From contig JAVVPN010000060.1 in assembly GCA_036655755.1 (NCBI GenBank), positions 1 to 17,637 on the forward strand: a stretch of DNA of 17,637 nt, written 5' to 3'. Of this stretch, positions 7,553-14,670 are shown in pieces. Both the position numbers and the translations under genes were made by a program. The notes below the pieces were generated by a model that worked only from the letters and a program-made list of their open reading frames with translations, ran no database searches and had not been told where the DNA came from. The first letter of the stretch is position 1. Every line of letters begins with the position of its first letter. This DNA comes from JAUNSR01 sp036655755 (GTDB lineage: Bacteria > Bacteroidota > Bacteroidia > Bacteroidales > JAUNSR01).

Positions 7553-7825
7553 CTACTTTATTTTTTCGGAGAGATCGGTACCCGATTTAAACTTGACTGC
7601 TTTTTTAGCCGGAATCAGTATCTCTGCTTTTGTAGCGGGATTGACTCCTTTGCGTTCGCCTTTATCAATGATTGAAAAAGTACCGAAGCCTATCAGGCTT
7701 ACTTTATCGCCGTTTATCAAAGCGTTTTCCACACAGTTCATAAAAGCGTCTAATGCTTTGCGTGCGTCGGTTTTACTGAGTCCTGTTTGCTCTGCCATTG
7801 AGCTGATGAGTTCTGATTTATTCAT
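7553..7825 (-). CDS. HU/IHF-family DNA-binding protein
   Basis: This 90-residue nucleoid protein matches HU over its full length. The helical N-terminal part MNKSELISSMAEQTGLSKTD is followed by the saddle GFGTFSIIDKGERKGVNPAT (about 46-65). This includes the DNA-inserting arm, with the conserved Asn-Pro at 62-63, and the final strand PAKKAVKFKSG. It should bind and bend DNA as a dimer in the cytoplasm. Bacteroidota carry several HU paralogues, so I give no symbol. It is monocistronic, with its own promoter about 85-115 bases upstream and the GC-rich repeat cluster immediately downstream. It is divergent from the rhomboid operon. Confidence 0.93.
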   Translation of the reverse strand: MNKSELISSMAEQTGLSKTDARKALDAFMNCVENALINGDKVSLIGFGTFSIIDKGERKGVNPATKAEILIPAKKAVKFKSGTDLSEKIK

Positions 7826-7908
7826 GATACGATTGTTTAGAAAAATAAATAAGGTTTTTGAATGATCTCTTTTGATTTTTTGATAAGTTTAATTAAATCT
7901 ATTTAGTA

Positions 7909-7939
7909 CAAATATACATATTAAAATAAATCGTTTCAA
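7909..7939 (-). promoter_or_regulatory. Bacteroidota-type promoter for the HU gene
   Basis: On the minus strand, TTG (7939-7937) is followed after 20 bases by TATATTTG (7916-7909), an exact TAnnTTTG. Transcription would start near 7902 and give a leader of about 75 AT-rich bases. Confidence 0.65.
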
Positions 7940-8017
7940 CCAAAACGATACGTAATTGTTTGATAAATACGTGTTTCTGTATTCTTTTGCATCCGATTTA
8001 TAGAATTTAAATCCTCA

Positions 8018-8050
8018 TTTTACCAAATCTGCAAATAATAACTACATTTG
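8018..8050 (+). promoter_or_regulatory. Bacteroidota-type promoter for the rhomboid operon
   Basis: TACATTTG at 8043-8050 is an exact -7 element. The -33 region about 20 bases upstream is T-rich (TTTT at 8018-8021) rather than TTTG. Expected initiation is near 8057, which places a GTG at 8050 inside the promoter and favours the ATG pair at 8080-8085 as the translation start. Confidence 0.6.
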
Positions 8051-8079
8051 TGGTAGAACCCTATTTTTTATATGTTTAT

Positions 8080-8811
8080 ATGATGCATACATTCCGTAGA
8101 TTATTTTCCAATATACCCCCGGTAGTATTGAATTTGATTATCATCAACTGTTTATGCCTGTTTGCTACAACCGTATTTCAATCACGGGGCATCAATCTGA
8201 ACTACCTTTTGGGGTTGCACTACTTTAGCGCGCCCGGCTTTAACGTGGTGCAGCTGATTACGTACATGTTCATGCATGCCAACTTGTCTCACCTGTTCTT
8301 CAATATGTTTTCGCTGTATATGTTTGGGCGTACGCTCGAACAAGTATGGGGCAGTAAGCGTTTTTTGATTTATTATCTGGTTACCGGTGTGGGCGCAGGC
8401 TTGGTGCAGGAAGCGGTATGGTGGTATCAGGTACGCGAGATGCTCTCTCACGAGGTGATTCAGCTGGGGCAATACTCTATCGAGCGGGCCGATTTCCTGA
8501 TCAATTATCTGCCGGAATATCTGAATCGCGCTTTCCTTACGGTGGGAGCTTCGGGAGCGGTATTCGGCCTGTTGCTGGCTTTCGGGATGTTGTTTCCGAA
8601 TGCGTCGCTCTATATGATGTTCATTCCGGTGCCGATCAAGGCGAAATTCTTTGTAATCGGTTACGGGGTGCTTGAGTTATTCCTGGGAGTGAGCAGCTTT
8701 AATGGCGACAACATCGCCCATTTCGCTCACCTGGGAGGTATGATTTTTGGCTTTATACTCATAAAGATCTGGAAAAAGCAGGATTTTGGAAATGGGAAAT
8801 ATTTTTACTAA
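8080..8811 (+). CDS. Rhomboid family intramembrane serine protease
   Basis: Starting from the ATGATG at 8080 the protein has 243 residues, with about six transmembrane helices. Rhomboid hallmarks are visible: HLFFNMFSL in the second conserved helix, the catalytic serine in VGASGAVFG (S158), and the catalytic histidine in FAHLGGMIFG (H217). It should therefore be an active protease that cleaves membrane-protein substrates within the inner membrane; the substrate is unknown. A longer frame from GTG 8050 is unlikely because that codon is part of the -7 promoter element. It is the first gene of a three-gene operon and overlaps the second rhomboid gene by 20 bases. Confidence 0.92.
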   Translation: MMHTFRRLFSNIPPVVLNLIIINCLCLFATTVFQSRGINLNYLLGLHYFSAPGFNVVQLITYMFMHANLSHLFFNMFSLYMFGRTLEQVWGSKRFLIYYLVTGVGAGLVQEAVWWYQVREMLSHEVIQLGQYSIERADFLINYLPEYLNRAFLTVGASGAVFGLLLAFGMLFPNASLYMMFIPVPIKAKFFVIGYGVLELFLGVSSFNGDNIAHFAHLGGMIFGFILIKIWKKQDFGNGKYFY

Positions 8812-9670
8812 TCTCAAACGCCGTTATTTTCAGGGGAACCTGTTGTTCCGGCTTATCTTTATCAACGTCGCGGTTTTTGTAATCGCCTCGTTATGGCTGA
8901 TTGTACACCGGTTGTTTAACGGCGACGGGTACGCATTGCTCCATTATTTTGAACTGCCCTCTAATCTGCATGTGCTGATGTTGCGTCCGTGGACGCTGAT
9001 CACCTATATGTTTCTGCATACCGATTTTCTGCATTTGCTGTTCAATATGCTTTGGCTTTACTGGTTTGGCAATCTGTTTTTGCGCTGGTTTACCGAAAAG
9101 CAGCTTGCCGGAATCTATTTTATGGGGGGACTGTTCGGCGGATTGCTTTACATCATTGCCTACAACCTTTTCCCGATGTTTTCGGGAGTGGTGAACTACG
9201 CATATTTGCTGGGAGCCTCCGCTTCGGTGCTGGCCATCGTGGTAGCTACCGCCATGCGGGCGCCCAATGATGCTATCTACCTGATGTTTCTGGGAGCGGT
9301 AAAACTCAAATACATTGCCATCTTCGTGGTGGCGCTCTCGTTTCTGAATGTTATTTCGGATAATGCCGGTGGTAATATCGCCCATCTGGGCGGGGCTGCC
9401 TTCGGTTTCTTATTCGGTTATTACTATATGCGCGGACGTGATCTGACCAAATGGATCAATATGGCGATCGATAAAGTGGCAGACTGGTTTAAACCACGCC
9501 CGAAAATGAAAGTGCATCGGGGGAGCCGGCAGATGGATATGGAATACAATCGCAACAAAAAAGAGCGCGAGGCGGAGATCGACGCCATTCTCGACAAGAT
9601 GAAGCGATCGGGGTATGACGGCCTTACTGCCGAAGAAAAGAAAAAACTCTTTAATGCCGGAAAAAATTGA
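8792..9670 (+). CDS. Rhomboid family protease with C-terminal cytoplasmic tail
   Basis: From the ATG at 8792 the protein has 292 residues. It shows the same fold as its upstream neighbour, with HLLFNMLWLYWFG, a serine in LGASASVLA (S143) and a histidine in NIAHLGGAAFG (H198). The catalytic dyad is kept, but the glycine after serine in the usual GxSG is alanine here (GASA). After the last helix a charged tail of about 75 residues (KPRPKMKVHRGSRQ ... AEIDAILDKMKRSGYDGLTA) resembles the small C-terminal domain found on many Bacteroidota rhomboids (I think DUF6576; not checked). A TTG six bases earlier is a less likely start. It overlaps the first rhomboid gene and is followed after three bases by the EEP gene, so the three are surely co-transcribed. 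Confidence 0.9.
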   Translation: MGNIFTNLKRRYFQGNLLFRLIFINVAVFVIASLWLIVHRLFNGDGYALLHYFELPSNLHVLMLRPWTLITYMFLHTDFLHLLFNMLWLYWFGNLFLRWFTEKQLAGIYFMGGLFGGLLYIIAYNLFPMFSGVVNYAYLLGASASVLAIVVATAMRAPNDAIYLMFLGAVKLKYIAIFVVALSFLNVISDNAGGNIAHLGGAAFGFLFGYYYMRGRDLTKWINMAIDKVADWFKPRPKMKVHRGSRQMDMEYNRNKKEREAEIDAILDKMKRSGYDGLTAEEKKKLFNAGKN

Positions 9671-9673
9671 TGT

Positions 9674-10771
9674 ATGCATTTTATCGGAAAACTATTTGAT
9701 GGTCTGGTACTATTGATAAATCTGGTAGTATTGGCACTTTTTGCCTGTTCGTGCTATTCGGATCATGTATCTCCTCTCCAATCGATTTACCCTTCTTTTT
9801 TTGGAATCCTGTTTCCATTCTTCTTTTTGGCGGTGATCCTGTTTATCGTATATTGGGTTATCCGGCTGAAATGGTATGCCGTAATCAGCGTGGTGGTGAT
9901 TCTGCTTTGCTGGGAGCCGGTAACCCGTTATCTGCCTTACCATCTGATGGAGGAAAAAGAGAATGCTTCCGATATCAAACTGCTTACCTACAATACATGC
10001 GGGCTGGGACAGAACGCCTCAAAAAACAAGGGGCGCGAGATGCTCGACTTTATTAACCGGGAGGATCCGGATATCGTTTGTCTGCAGGAGTACACCTTTT
10101 TCAAACGTCCCGACGGACTGACCGAGAAAAAAATTCGGAAAGTGCTTTCGCAATATCCCTACTATCATTACAACGCTGCTTCGAACAACTATAAGATCGG
10201 TCTTGCCATCTTTTCGAAATATCCGATACTACGCACGCAAGCCATCAATTACGAGAGCCTGTATAACAATTCGTGTCTTTATGAACTCGACATCAAGGGT
10301 CGAAAGGTTACGGTGATCAACAATCATCTGGAATCGAATCAGTTGTCGGTTGAGGATAAGGCGTTTTATAACGAAATGATCCGTCATTTCGATTCGGATA
10401 AGATTGAGGAACTGCGCACTACGCTGATTCATAAGCTGGCGAAGGCGTACCGCATCCGCGCCGTACAGGCCGATACGCTCAACCGCATCATCAACCGGCA
10501 GAAGAATCCGGTGATCGTATGCGGCGACTTCAACGATACGCCCATCTCTTACTGTTATCAGACGATACGCGGCAATCTGAAAGATGCCTTCCGCGAATCG
10601 GGTTTCGGCCCCGGTATCACGTATCATGAAAATAAATTTCTGTTCCGCATCGATCATGTATTACACAGTATCGACTTCCGGGCCTACAATGCAAAAGTAC
10701 ACCGTGTCAATTATTCGGATCATTATCCGGTCACGGTATCGTTGGCTTTCCCCGATAATGTTACAAAATAA
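9674..10771 (+). CDS. Membrane-anchored endonuclease/exonuclease/phosphatase (EEP) family protein
   Basis: This 365-residue protein has about three N-terminal transmembrane helices (roughly 10-27, 40-63, 66-80), then an EEP hydrolase domain from about residue 100 to the end. The Mg-dependent active-site series is complete: TYN (N107), LQE (E139), NHLES (H218), GDFND (D285, N287), RIDHV (D327) and SDHYP (D349, H350). The family includes nucleases, sphingomyelinases and inositol or lipid phosphatases, so the substrate cannot be told from sequence. With three helices the hydrolase domain would probably lie on the periplasmic side, though the topology is inferred. The start is three bases after the second rhomboid's stop codon. 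No terminator was seen after its stop. Confidence 0.9.
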   Translation: MHFIGKLFDGLVLLINLVVLALFACSCYSDHVSPLQSIYPSFFGILFPFFFLAVILFIVYWVIRLKWYAVISVVVILLCWEPVTRYLPYHLMEEKENASDIKLLTYNTCGLGQNASKNKGREMLDFINREDPDIVCLQEYTFFKRPDGLTEKKIRKVLSQYPYYHYNAASNNYKIGLAIFSKYPILRTQAINYESLYNNSCLYELDIKGRKVTVINNHLESNQLSVEDKAFYNEMIRHFDSDKIEELRTTLIHKLAKAYRIRAVQADTLNRIINRQKNPVIVCGDFNDTPISYCYQTIRGNLKDAFRESGFGPGITYHENKFLFRIDHVLHSIDFRAYNAKVHRVNYSDHYPVTVSLAFPDNVTK

Positions 10772-10791
10772 CAGAATTACACCCTATTTTA

Positions 10792-10821
10792 TTGACAATT
10801 TGTTCTGATAGGTTATCTTTG
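10792..10821 (+). promoter_or_regulatory. Near-consensus Bacteroidota promoter for the M3 peptidase
   Basis: TTG at 10792-10794 is followed after exactly 19 bases by TATCTTTG at 10814-10821, an exact TAnnTTTG. Transcription should begin near 10828, about 17 bases before the ATG. Confidence 0.8.
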
Positions 10822-10844
10822 TTTCATAAACAAAAGTTATATCT

Positions 10845-12950
10845 ATGAAGAATGTTTTAATGACTTCGTGTATGGCAGCCTTAATGGTATCTTGCTCATC
10901 GCCGAAAACGGAAAATAATCCGTTCTTTTCAGAATCGAAAGCACCATTCGGTGTGCCTGTTTTTGAGGAGATTAAAAGTGAACACTACAAACCCGCTTTC
11001 TTGCGCGGTATGGAGGAACATAATGCCGAAGTTGAGGCTATTGTGAATAATCCTGCGGCTCCTACGTTTGAAAATACAGTGGCGGCGCTTGATTTCAGCG
11101 GCGATTTGCTGAAACGCGTATCGGGGGTATTTTATAACCTGACCAGTGCGGAAACAAACGACGAACTGAAGGCAATCAATAAGGAAATCTCTCCGTTGGC
11201 TACCGAGCACGACGATAACATGATGCTTAACGACAAACTGTTTGCACGCATCAAAACGGTTTATGACAACCGCGAAAATGAAAATCTGAATCCGGAGCAG
11301 TTGATGTTGCTGGATAAATATTATAAGAACTTCGTACGTTCGGGTGCATTGCTTGATGCGGAGAACAAAGAGAAACTGAAAGAGGTGAACAAGCAGATCG
11401 GTATGCAGTTTATCAAATTCTCTGAGAACGTACTGAACGAAACCAATGGTTTCAAACTGGTTATCGAAGATCAGGCACAGCTTGCCGGATTGCCTGACTG
11501 GGCGATCGCATCGGCTGCTGAAGAGGCTATCGCTTCGGGCGACAGCGGAAAATGGGTGTTTACACTGGCTAAGCCAAGTTTGATTCCGTTCCTGCAATAT
11601 GCCGACAGCCGCGAACTGCGCGAGAAAATGTATCAGGGATATGTAAATCGCGGAAACAACAACAATGAGAACGATAACAAGGAGACAATTGCGGAGATTC
11701 TGCGCCTTCGTCTGGAAAAGGCGAAACTTCTTGGTTTTAACTCGTTTGCCGAATTCGCATTGGACAACCGCATGGCGAAAAATCCTGAAAACGTATATGC
11801 TTTATTGAATAAGATCTGGGCAAACGCGCTTCCGAAAGCGAAAGAGGAAGCTGCCGACATGCAGAAAATGATCAATAAAGAGGGTGGTAACTTTAAGTTG
11901 GCTGCCTGGGACTGGTGGTATTATACCGAAAAACTGCGTAAAGAGAAATTCAATCTGGATGAATCGGAATTGAAACCTTATTTCGCGGTTGACCAGGTTC
12001 GTGAAGGTGCGTTCATGGTAGCGAACAAACTATGGGGCATCTCTTTCACTGAGTTGCAGAACATGCCGGTATATCATCCGGACGTGAAGGTATTTCAGGT
12101 AAAAGATAAAGACGATTCTCACCTGAGCTTGTTGTATGTGGATTATTTCCCACGTGCAGGTAAACGTGCAGGGGCTTGGATGAACAATTACATCGACCAG
12201 CAGGTGAAAGATGGTGTTGAAACGCGCCCGGTAATCGTAAACGTAGGCAACTTCTCGAAACCGGTAGGCGATACGCCTTCATTATTGAATATGGACGAGG
12301 TGCAGACGCTGTTTCATGAATTCGGCCACGCGCTTCACGGTATGTTGACCAAATGTACTTATCCTTCAATCAGCGGTACTTCGGTAGCACGCGATTTCGT
12401 GGAGCTTCCGTCGCAGATCATGGAGCATTGGGCTACTCATCCGGATGTGTTGAAAATGTACGCGCGCCATTATCAAACAGGCGAGGTGATTCCGGACGCT
12501 TTGATCGAGAAGATGGAAAAAGCGGGTAACTTCAATACCGGATTTACAACAACCGAATTGGTTGCGGCTGCATTGCTTGATATGAATTATCATACGAATA
12601 CTGACCTGAACGGATTTGATGCGATTGCATTCGAAGATGCTACGACAAAGAAAATCGGTTTGATCGATGAGATCACTTACCGTTACCGTGGTTCTTATTT
12701 CAGCCACATCTTCTCGAGCGATGGTTATGCTACGGGATATTACAGCTACTTGTGGGCTGAGGTGCTTGATGCCGACGCGTTTGACGCATTTGCTCAGAAT
12801 GGTATTTTCGATCAGGAAACAGCACAGCTTTTCCGTTCGAACATCCTTGAAAAAGGGGGTAGCGTGGAGCCGATGACGCTTTACAAACAATTCCGTGGCG
12901 CTGAGCCGAATCCGGAAGCGTTGTTGCGTAATCGCGGTTTGAAAAATTGA
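10845..12950 (+). CDS. M3-family metallopeptidase lipoprotein (peptidyl-dipeptidase Dcp type)
   Basis: A 701-residue zinc peptidase of the thimet oligopeptidase/Dcp family, which trims dipeptides from the C-termini of oligopeptides. The zinc site is H491-E-F-G-H495 within QTLFHEFGHALHG, and the third ligand E520 lies 25 residues after H495, as expected for M3. The first 17 residues (MKNVLMTSCMAALMVSC) form a lipoprotein signal with the probable lipid-anchored cysteine at 17. The following CSSPKTENN lacks the strongly acidic stretch of surface-exported Bacteroidota lipoproteins, so a periplasmic location is more likely. It has its own promoter and a strong shared terminator, so it is a single-gene unit. 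Whether it is strictly a dipeptidase or an oligopeptidase cannot be decided here. Confidence 0.93.
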   Translation: MKNVLMTSCMAALMVSCSSPKTENNPFFSESKAPFGVPVFEEIKSEHYKPAFLRGMEEHNAEVEAIVNNPAAPTFENTVAALDFSGDLLKRVSGVFYNLTSAETNDELKAINKEISPLATEHDDNMMLNDKLFARIKTVYDNRENENLNPEQLMLLDKYYKNFVRSGALLDAENKEKLKEVNKQIGMQFIKFSENVLNETNGFKLVIEDQAQLAGLPDWAIASAAEEAIASGDSGKWVFTLAKPSLIPFLQYADSRELREKMYQGYVNRGNNNNENDNKETIAEILRLRLEKAKLLGFNSFAEFALDNRMAKNPENVYALLNKIWANALPKAKEEAADMQKMINKEGGNFKLAAWDWWYYTEKLRKEKFNLDESELKPYFAVDQVREGAFMVANKLWGISFTELQNMPVYHPDVKVFQVKDKDDSHLSLLYVDYFPRAGKRAGAWMNNYIDQQVKDGVETRPVIVNVGNFSKPVGDTPSLLNMDEVQTLFHEFGHALHGMLTKCTYPSISGTSVARDFVELPSQIMEHWATHPDVLKMYARHYQTGEVIPDALIEKMEKAGNFNTGFTTTELVAAALLDMNYHTNTDLNGFDAIAFEDATTKKIGLIDEITYRYRGSYFSHIFSSDGYATGYYSYLWAEVLDADAFDAFAQNGIFDQETAQLFRSNILEKGGSVEPMTLYKQFRGAEPNPEALLRNRGLKN

Positions 12951-12964
12951 TAACATCAATCATA

Positions 12965-13030
12965 TTACTCAAAAAAAAATCAGACAACAGGATTAAATAT
13001 AATTTCTGTTGTCTGATTTTTTTTGAGTAA
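12965..13030. terminator. Large bidirectional terminator between the M3 peptidase and the TA toxin
   Basis: Two nearly perfect arms, 12965-12990 and 13006-13030, pair over 25 bases with one unpaired A and a 15-base loop. Each arm has the core CAGACAACAG or its complement, flanked by a run of A (9) or T (8). Either strand therefore gives a stem followed by U residues. It lies 14 bases after the M3 stop codon and 4 bases from the end of the toxin gene on the opposite strand. Confidence 0.9.
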
Positions 13031-13034
13031 GTTT

Positions 13035-13313
13035 CTACTTATCATTGTAGTGTCCCATCGCGGAAATAATGTATACAGTAATGATTTCTTCTTTTACCGT
13101 ATACCGAATTCTGTTTTTCTTGTCTAATCTCCGCGACCACATATCGGGTATATATTTCATTTGTTCGGGCTGTCCTGTTCCTGTATATGGATGTTCCGAA
13201 AGTTCGATAAATAGCTGTTCTATTTTTCGAATTACCGCTTTATTTCCTGATTTATGAATCGCTTGAAGATGTTTTCTGGCTTCCTGAGAAATTTCTACAG
13301 TATACTTGCCCAT
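13035..13313 (-). CDS. Txe/YoeB-family mRNA interferase toxin
   Basis: This 92-residue protein aligns well with YoeB/Txe ribosome-dependent endoribonucleases, which cut mRNA in the ribosomal A site. The family core is visible as GTGQPEQMKYIPDMWSRRLD and NRIRYTV, ending in ISAMGHYND. By comparison with YoeB the catalytic set is E50, R68, H88 and Y89, all present, so the toxin should be active. Its start overlaps the antitoxin's 3' end by 19 bases, and it is second in the operon, the usual order for this family. It ends beside the shared bidirectional terminator. Confidence 0.93.
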   Translation of the reverse strand: MGKYTVEISQEARKHLQAIHKSGNKAVIRKIEQLFIELSEHPYTGTGQPEQMKYIPDMWSRRLDKKNRIRYTVKEEIITVYIISAMGHYNDK

Positions 13314-13537
13314 ATATCTTCAATATTATCGATTTTAACAGTGTTTCCGTTCCGAACATCTTCTAGTCCTCGTTGAATAGCTTGTAGTTCTTCTTTCGAA
13401 GGAATATCATCGTCTTCCGCCACATAAAGAGCAATTGGTTTCTTGTTTTTGCGAGCCACCAAAACAAGTTCTTTTTCTGCTAGCTCAAAATACCTTTTTT
13501 GATTAGCCCTAAATTCTCTGGATGTAATAACTTGCAT
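13295..13537 (-). CDS. Phd/YefM-family antitoxin
   Basis: An 80-residue antitoxin whose N-terminal half (MQVITSREFRANQKRYFELA, then KNKKPIALYVAED) is the Phd/YefM DNA-binding and dimerisation fold. The acidic C-terminal half (SKEELQAIQRGLEDVRNGN) is the toxin-neutralising part, expected to be unstructured until it binds. It precedes the toxin gene and overlaps it by 19 bases. It probably represses its own promoter through the TGTACA-containing inverted repeat at 13587-13622. Confidence 0.9.
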   Translation of the reverse strand: MQVITSREFRANQKRYFELAEKELVLVARKNKKPIALYVAEDDDIPSKEELQAIQRGLEDVRNGNTVKIDNIEDIWASIL

Positions 13538-13556
13538 AATAACCTGTATTTTAGAA

Positions 13557-13587
13557 CAAAAGTAGTTATAAATATGATATGCGCAAA
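13557..13587 (-). promoter_or_regulatory. Consensus Bacteroidota promoter of the toxin-antitoxin operon
   Basis: On the minus strand TTTG (13587-13584) is followed after exactly 19 bases by TACTTTTG (13564-13557), matching both elements fully. Transcription should start near 13550, about 13 bases before the antitoxin ATG at 13537. Confidence 0.8.
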
Positions 13588-13622
13588 AATTTATGTGTAC
13601 TTAATTGTGTACACATAAATTT
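13587..13622. promoter_or_regulatory. Inverted-repeat operator of the YefM/YoeB-type operon
   Basis: AAATTTATGTGTAC (13587-13600) and its exact complement (13609-13622) form 14-base arms around an eight-base spacer. The site contains TGTACA at 13608-13613 and TGTACT at 13596-13601, with centres 12 bases apart. E. coli YefM-YoeB is known to bind paired palindromes with TGTACA cores. The left arm touches the -33 element of the TA promoter, so a bound repressor would block RNA polymerase. Confidence 0.75.
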
Positions 13623-13765
13623 GACGTATAACTTATGATGATAAAATGTATAGCAGGGAATAGGTAATTTGTTATCAGTTTTTTATTCCTTTAAGGTCGT
13701 AAATATTTATAGGATTATTAAACCCACTATCGTGTTTGAATAAATAATTAAAACATTAATACCAC
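13623..13765. other. AT-rich gap upstream of the PAP2 gene
   Basis: About 140 AT-rich bases between the TA operator and the PAP2 start codon. I see no gene, no terminator and no clear TAnnTTTG element, so the PAP2 promoter is unplaced. Confidence 0.5.
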
Positions 13766-14559
13766 ATGAAGAAACTAATTCTTTCTCTAGCCACTTTTTT
13801 CGTGTTAGCAATTTCATTAATAGCCCAACCTGCCGAAGTGCGCTGGCTGCACCGGATCAATTCGTGCGATTCGCGGGNNNNNNNNNNNNNNNNNNNNNNN
13901 NNNNNNNNNNNNNNNNNNNNNNNNNNNNNNNNNNNNNNNNNNNNNNNNNNNNNNNNNNNNNNNNNNNNNNNNNNNNNGCCCAACCTGCCGAAGTGCGCTG
14001 GCTGCACCGGATCAATTCGTGCGATTCGCGGGCAGCGGTTAATTACAATAAATTCATGTCTAATTCTGAGGCGTATCTGCTAATCGGTATTCCGGTGGGT
14101 ATGGGTATTTACGACTTGGTAACGCGCGATCGCGACCACCTGGATAAAACGTTGGGAATTGCGGCTGCCGTAGTGAGTACGTATGCGGTGCAGCTGGCCT
14201 TGAAGCAGATTGTGAAACGTGATCGGCCATTCGAAAAATATCCCGGGTATATTGTAAACCGGGTGCCAGAAAGCGGCTATTCGTTCCCATCGAACCATAC
14301 GGGAGGCGCTTTTGCGTTGGCTACCTCGCTGACCCTTAATTATCCGAAATGGTATGTGATCGCGCCCGCGTATGTATGGGCATGTGCGGTGGGATACTCG
14401 CGGATGCAACTCGGAGTGCATTATCCGACGGACGTATTGGCGGGAGCCGTGATCGGATCTGCCTGTGCCTGGGGGTGTTATGAACTGCAACGCTACCTCA
14501 CCGGAAAGCGGAAAGAGAATAGCCGTCTGAAGCTAAATACGCTACAAGCTTACCGATAA
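13766..14559 (+). CDS. Secreted PAP2-family phosphatase, interrupted by a scaffold gap
   Basis: As written the frame is broken by 100 N bases flanked by identical 55-base copies (13823-13877, 13978-14032). Removing one copy and the N bases gives one continuous 212-residue frame, so I treat it as an intact gene. It begins with a signal peptide or membrane anchor (MKKLILSLATFFVLAISLIA). It has the three phosphatidic acid phosphatase motifs: K95-x6-R102-P103, P123-S-N-H126 and S160-R-x5-H167-x3-D171. These are the phosphate-binding and catalytic residues of enzymes that dephosphorylate lipid phosphates such as PA, undecaprenyl diphosphate or lipid A. The substrate is not determinable here. It is probably a single-gene unit. 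Confidence 0.88.
13823..13877 (+). repeat. 55-base repeat, left copy, at a contig end
   Basis: It is identical to 13978-14032 and abuts the N run. Both copies encode AQPAEVRWLHRINSCDSR in the PAP2 frame. Most likely it is the same genomic sequence present at both contig ends, not a biological duplication. Confidence 0.9.
13878..13977. other. Assembly gap of exactly 100 N
   Basis: One hundred N bases, the conventional size for a gap of unknown length, lie between two identical 55-base ends. The real gap is probably a negative one, that is an unmerged overlap. Confidence 0.97.
13978..14032 (+). repeat. 55-base repeat, right copy, at a contig end
   Basis: Exact copy of 13823-13877. The offset between copies is 155 bases, which is not a multiple of three and explains why the PAP2 frame seems shifted in this assembly. 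Confidence 0.9.
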
Positions 14560-14670
14560 CCCAATATCACAATAATAAGGTAAAATTCTATTTAAATAAG
14601 TCAATATAGTTCAAACTTTCTGTTTCTGTTTTTTGTTTCATAGTAGAGATTATACCTAATATTTCCTGCT

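Noticed and set aside
7442..7865. Plus-strand open frames across the GC-rich repeats and HU
   Set aside because: Their sequence is explained by the repeat cluster and the complement of HU.
10929..11597. 222-codon open frame opposite the M3 peptidase
   Set aside because: Shadow of the conserved coding frame; no start context or similarity.
12366..12959. 197-codon open frame opposite the M3 peptidase
   Set aside because: Antisense to a conserved catalytic region, with no recognisable family or promoter.
13823..14032. 55-base direct repeat considered as a biological tandem duplication or phase-variable element
   Set aside because: It borders a 100-N scaffold gap and collapsing it restores a normal gene, so an assembly cause is far more likely.
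14560..14670. Promoter for the YD-repeat-like gene (TTTG at 14632-14635 with TACCTAAT downstream)
   Set aside because: The -7 candidate matches TAnnTTTG poorly and the spacing is short.
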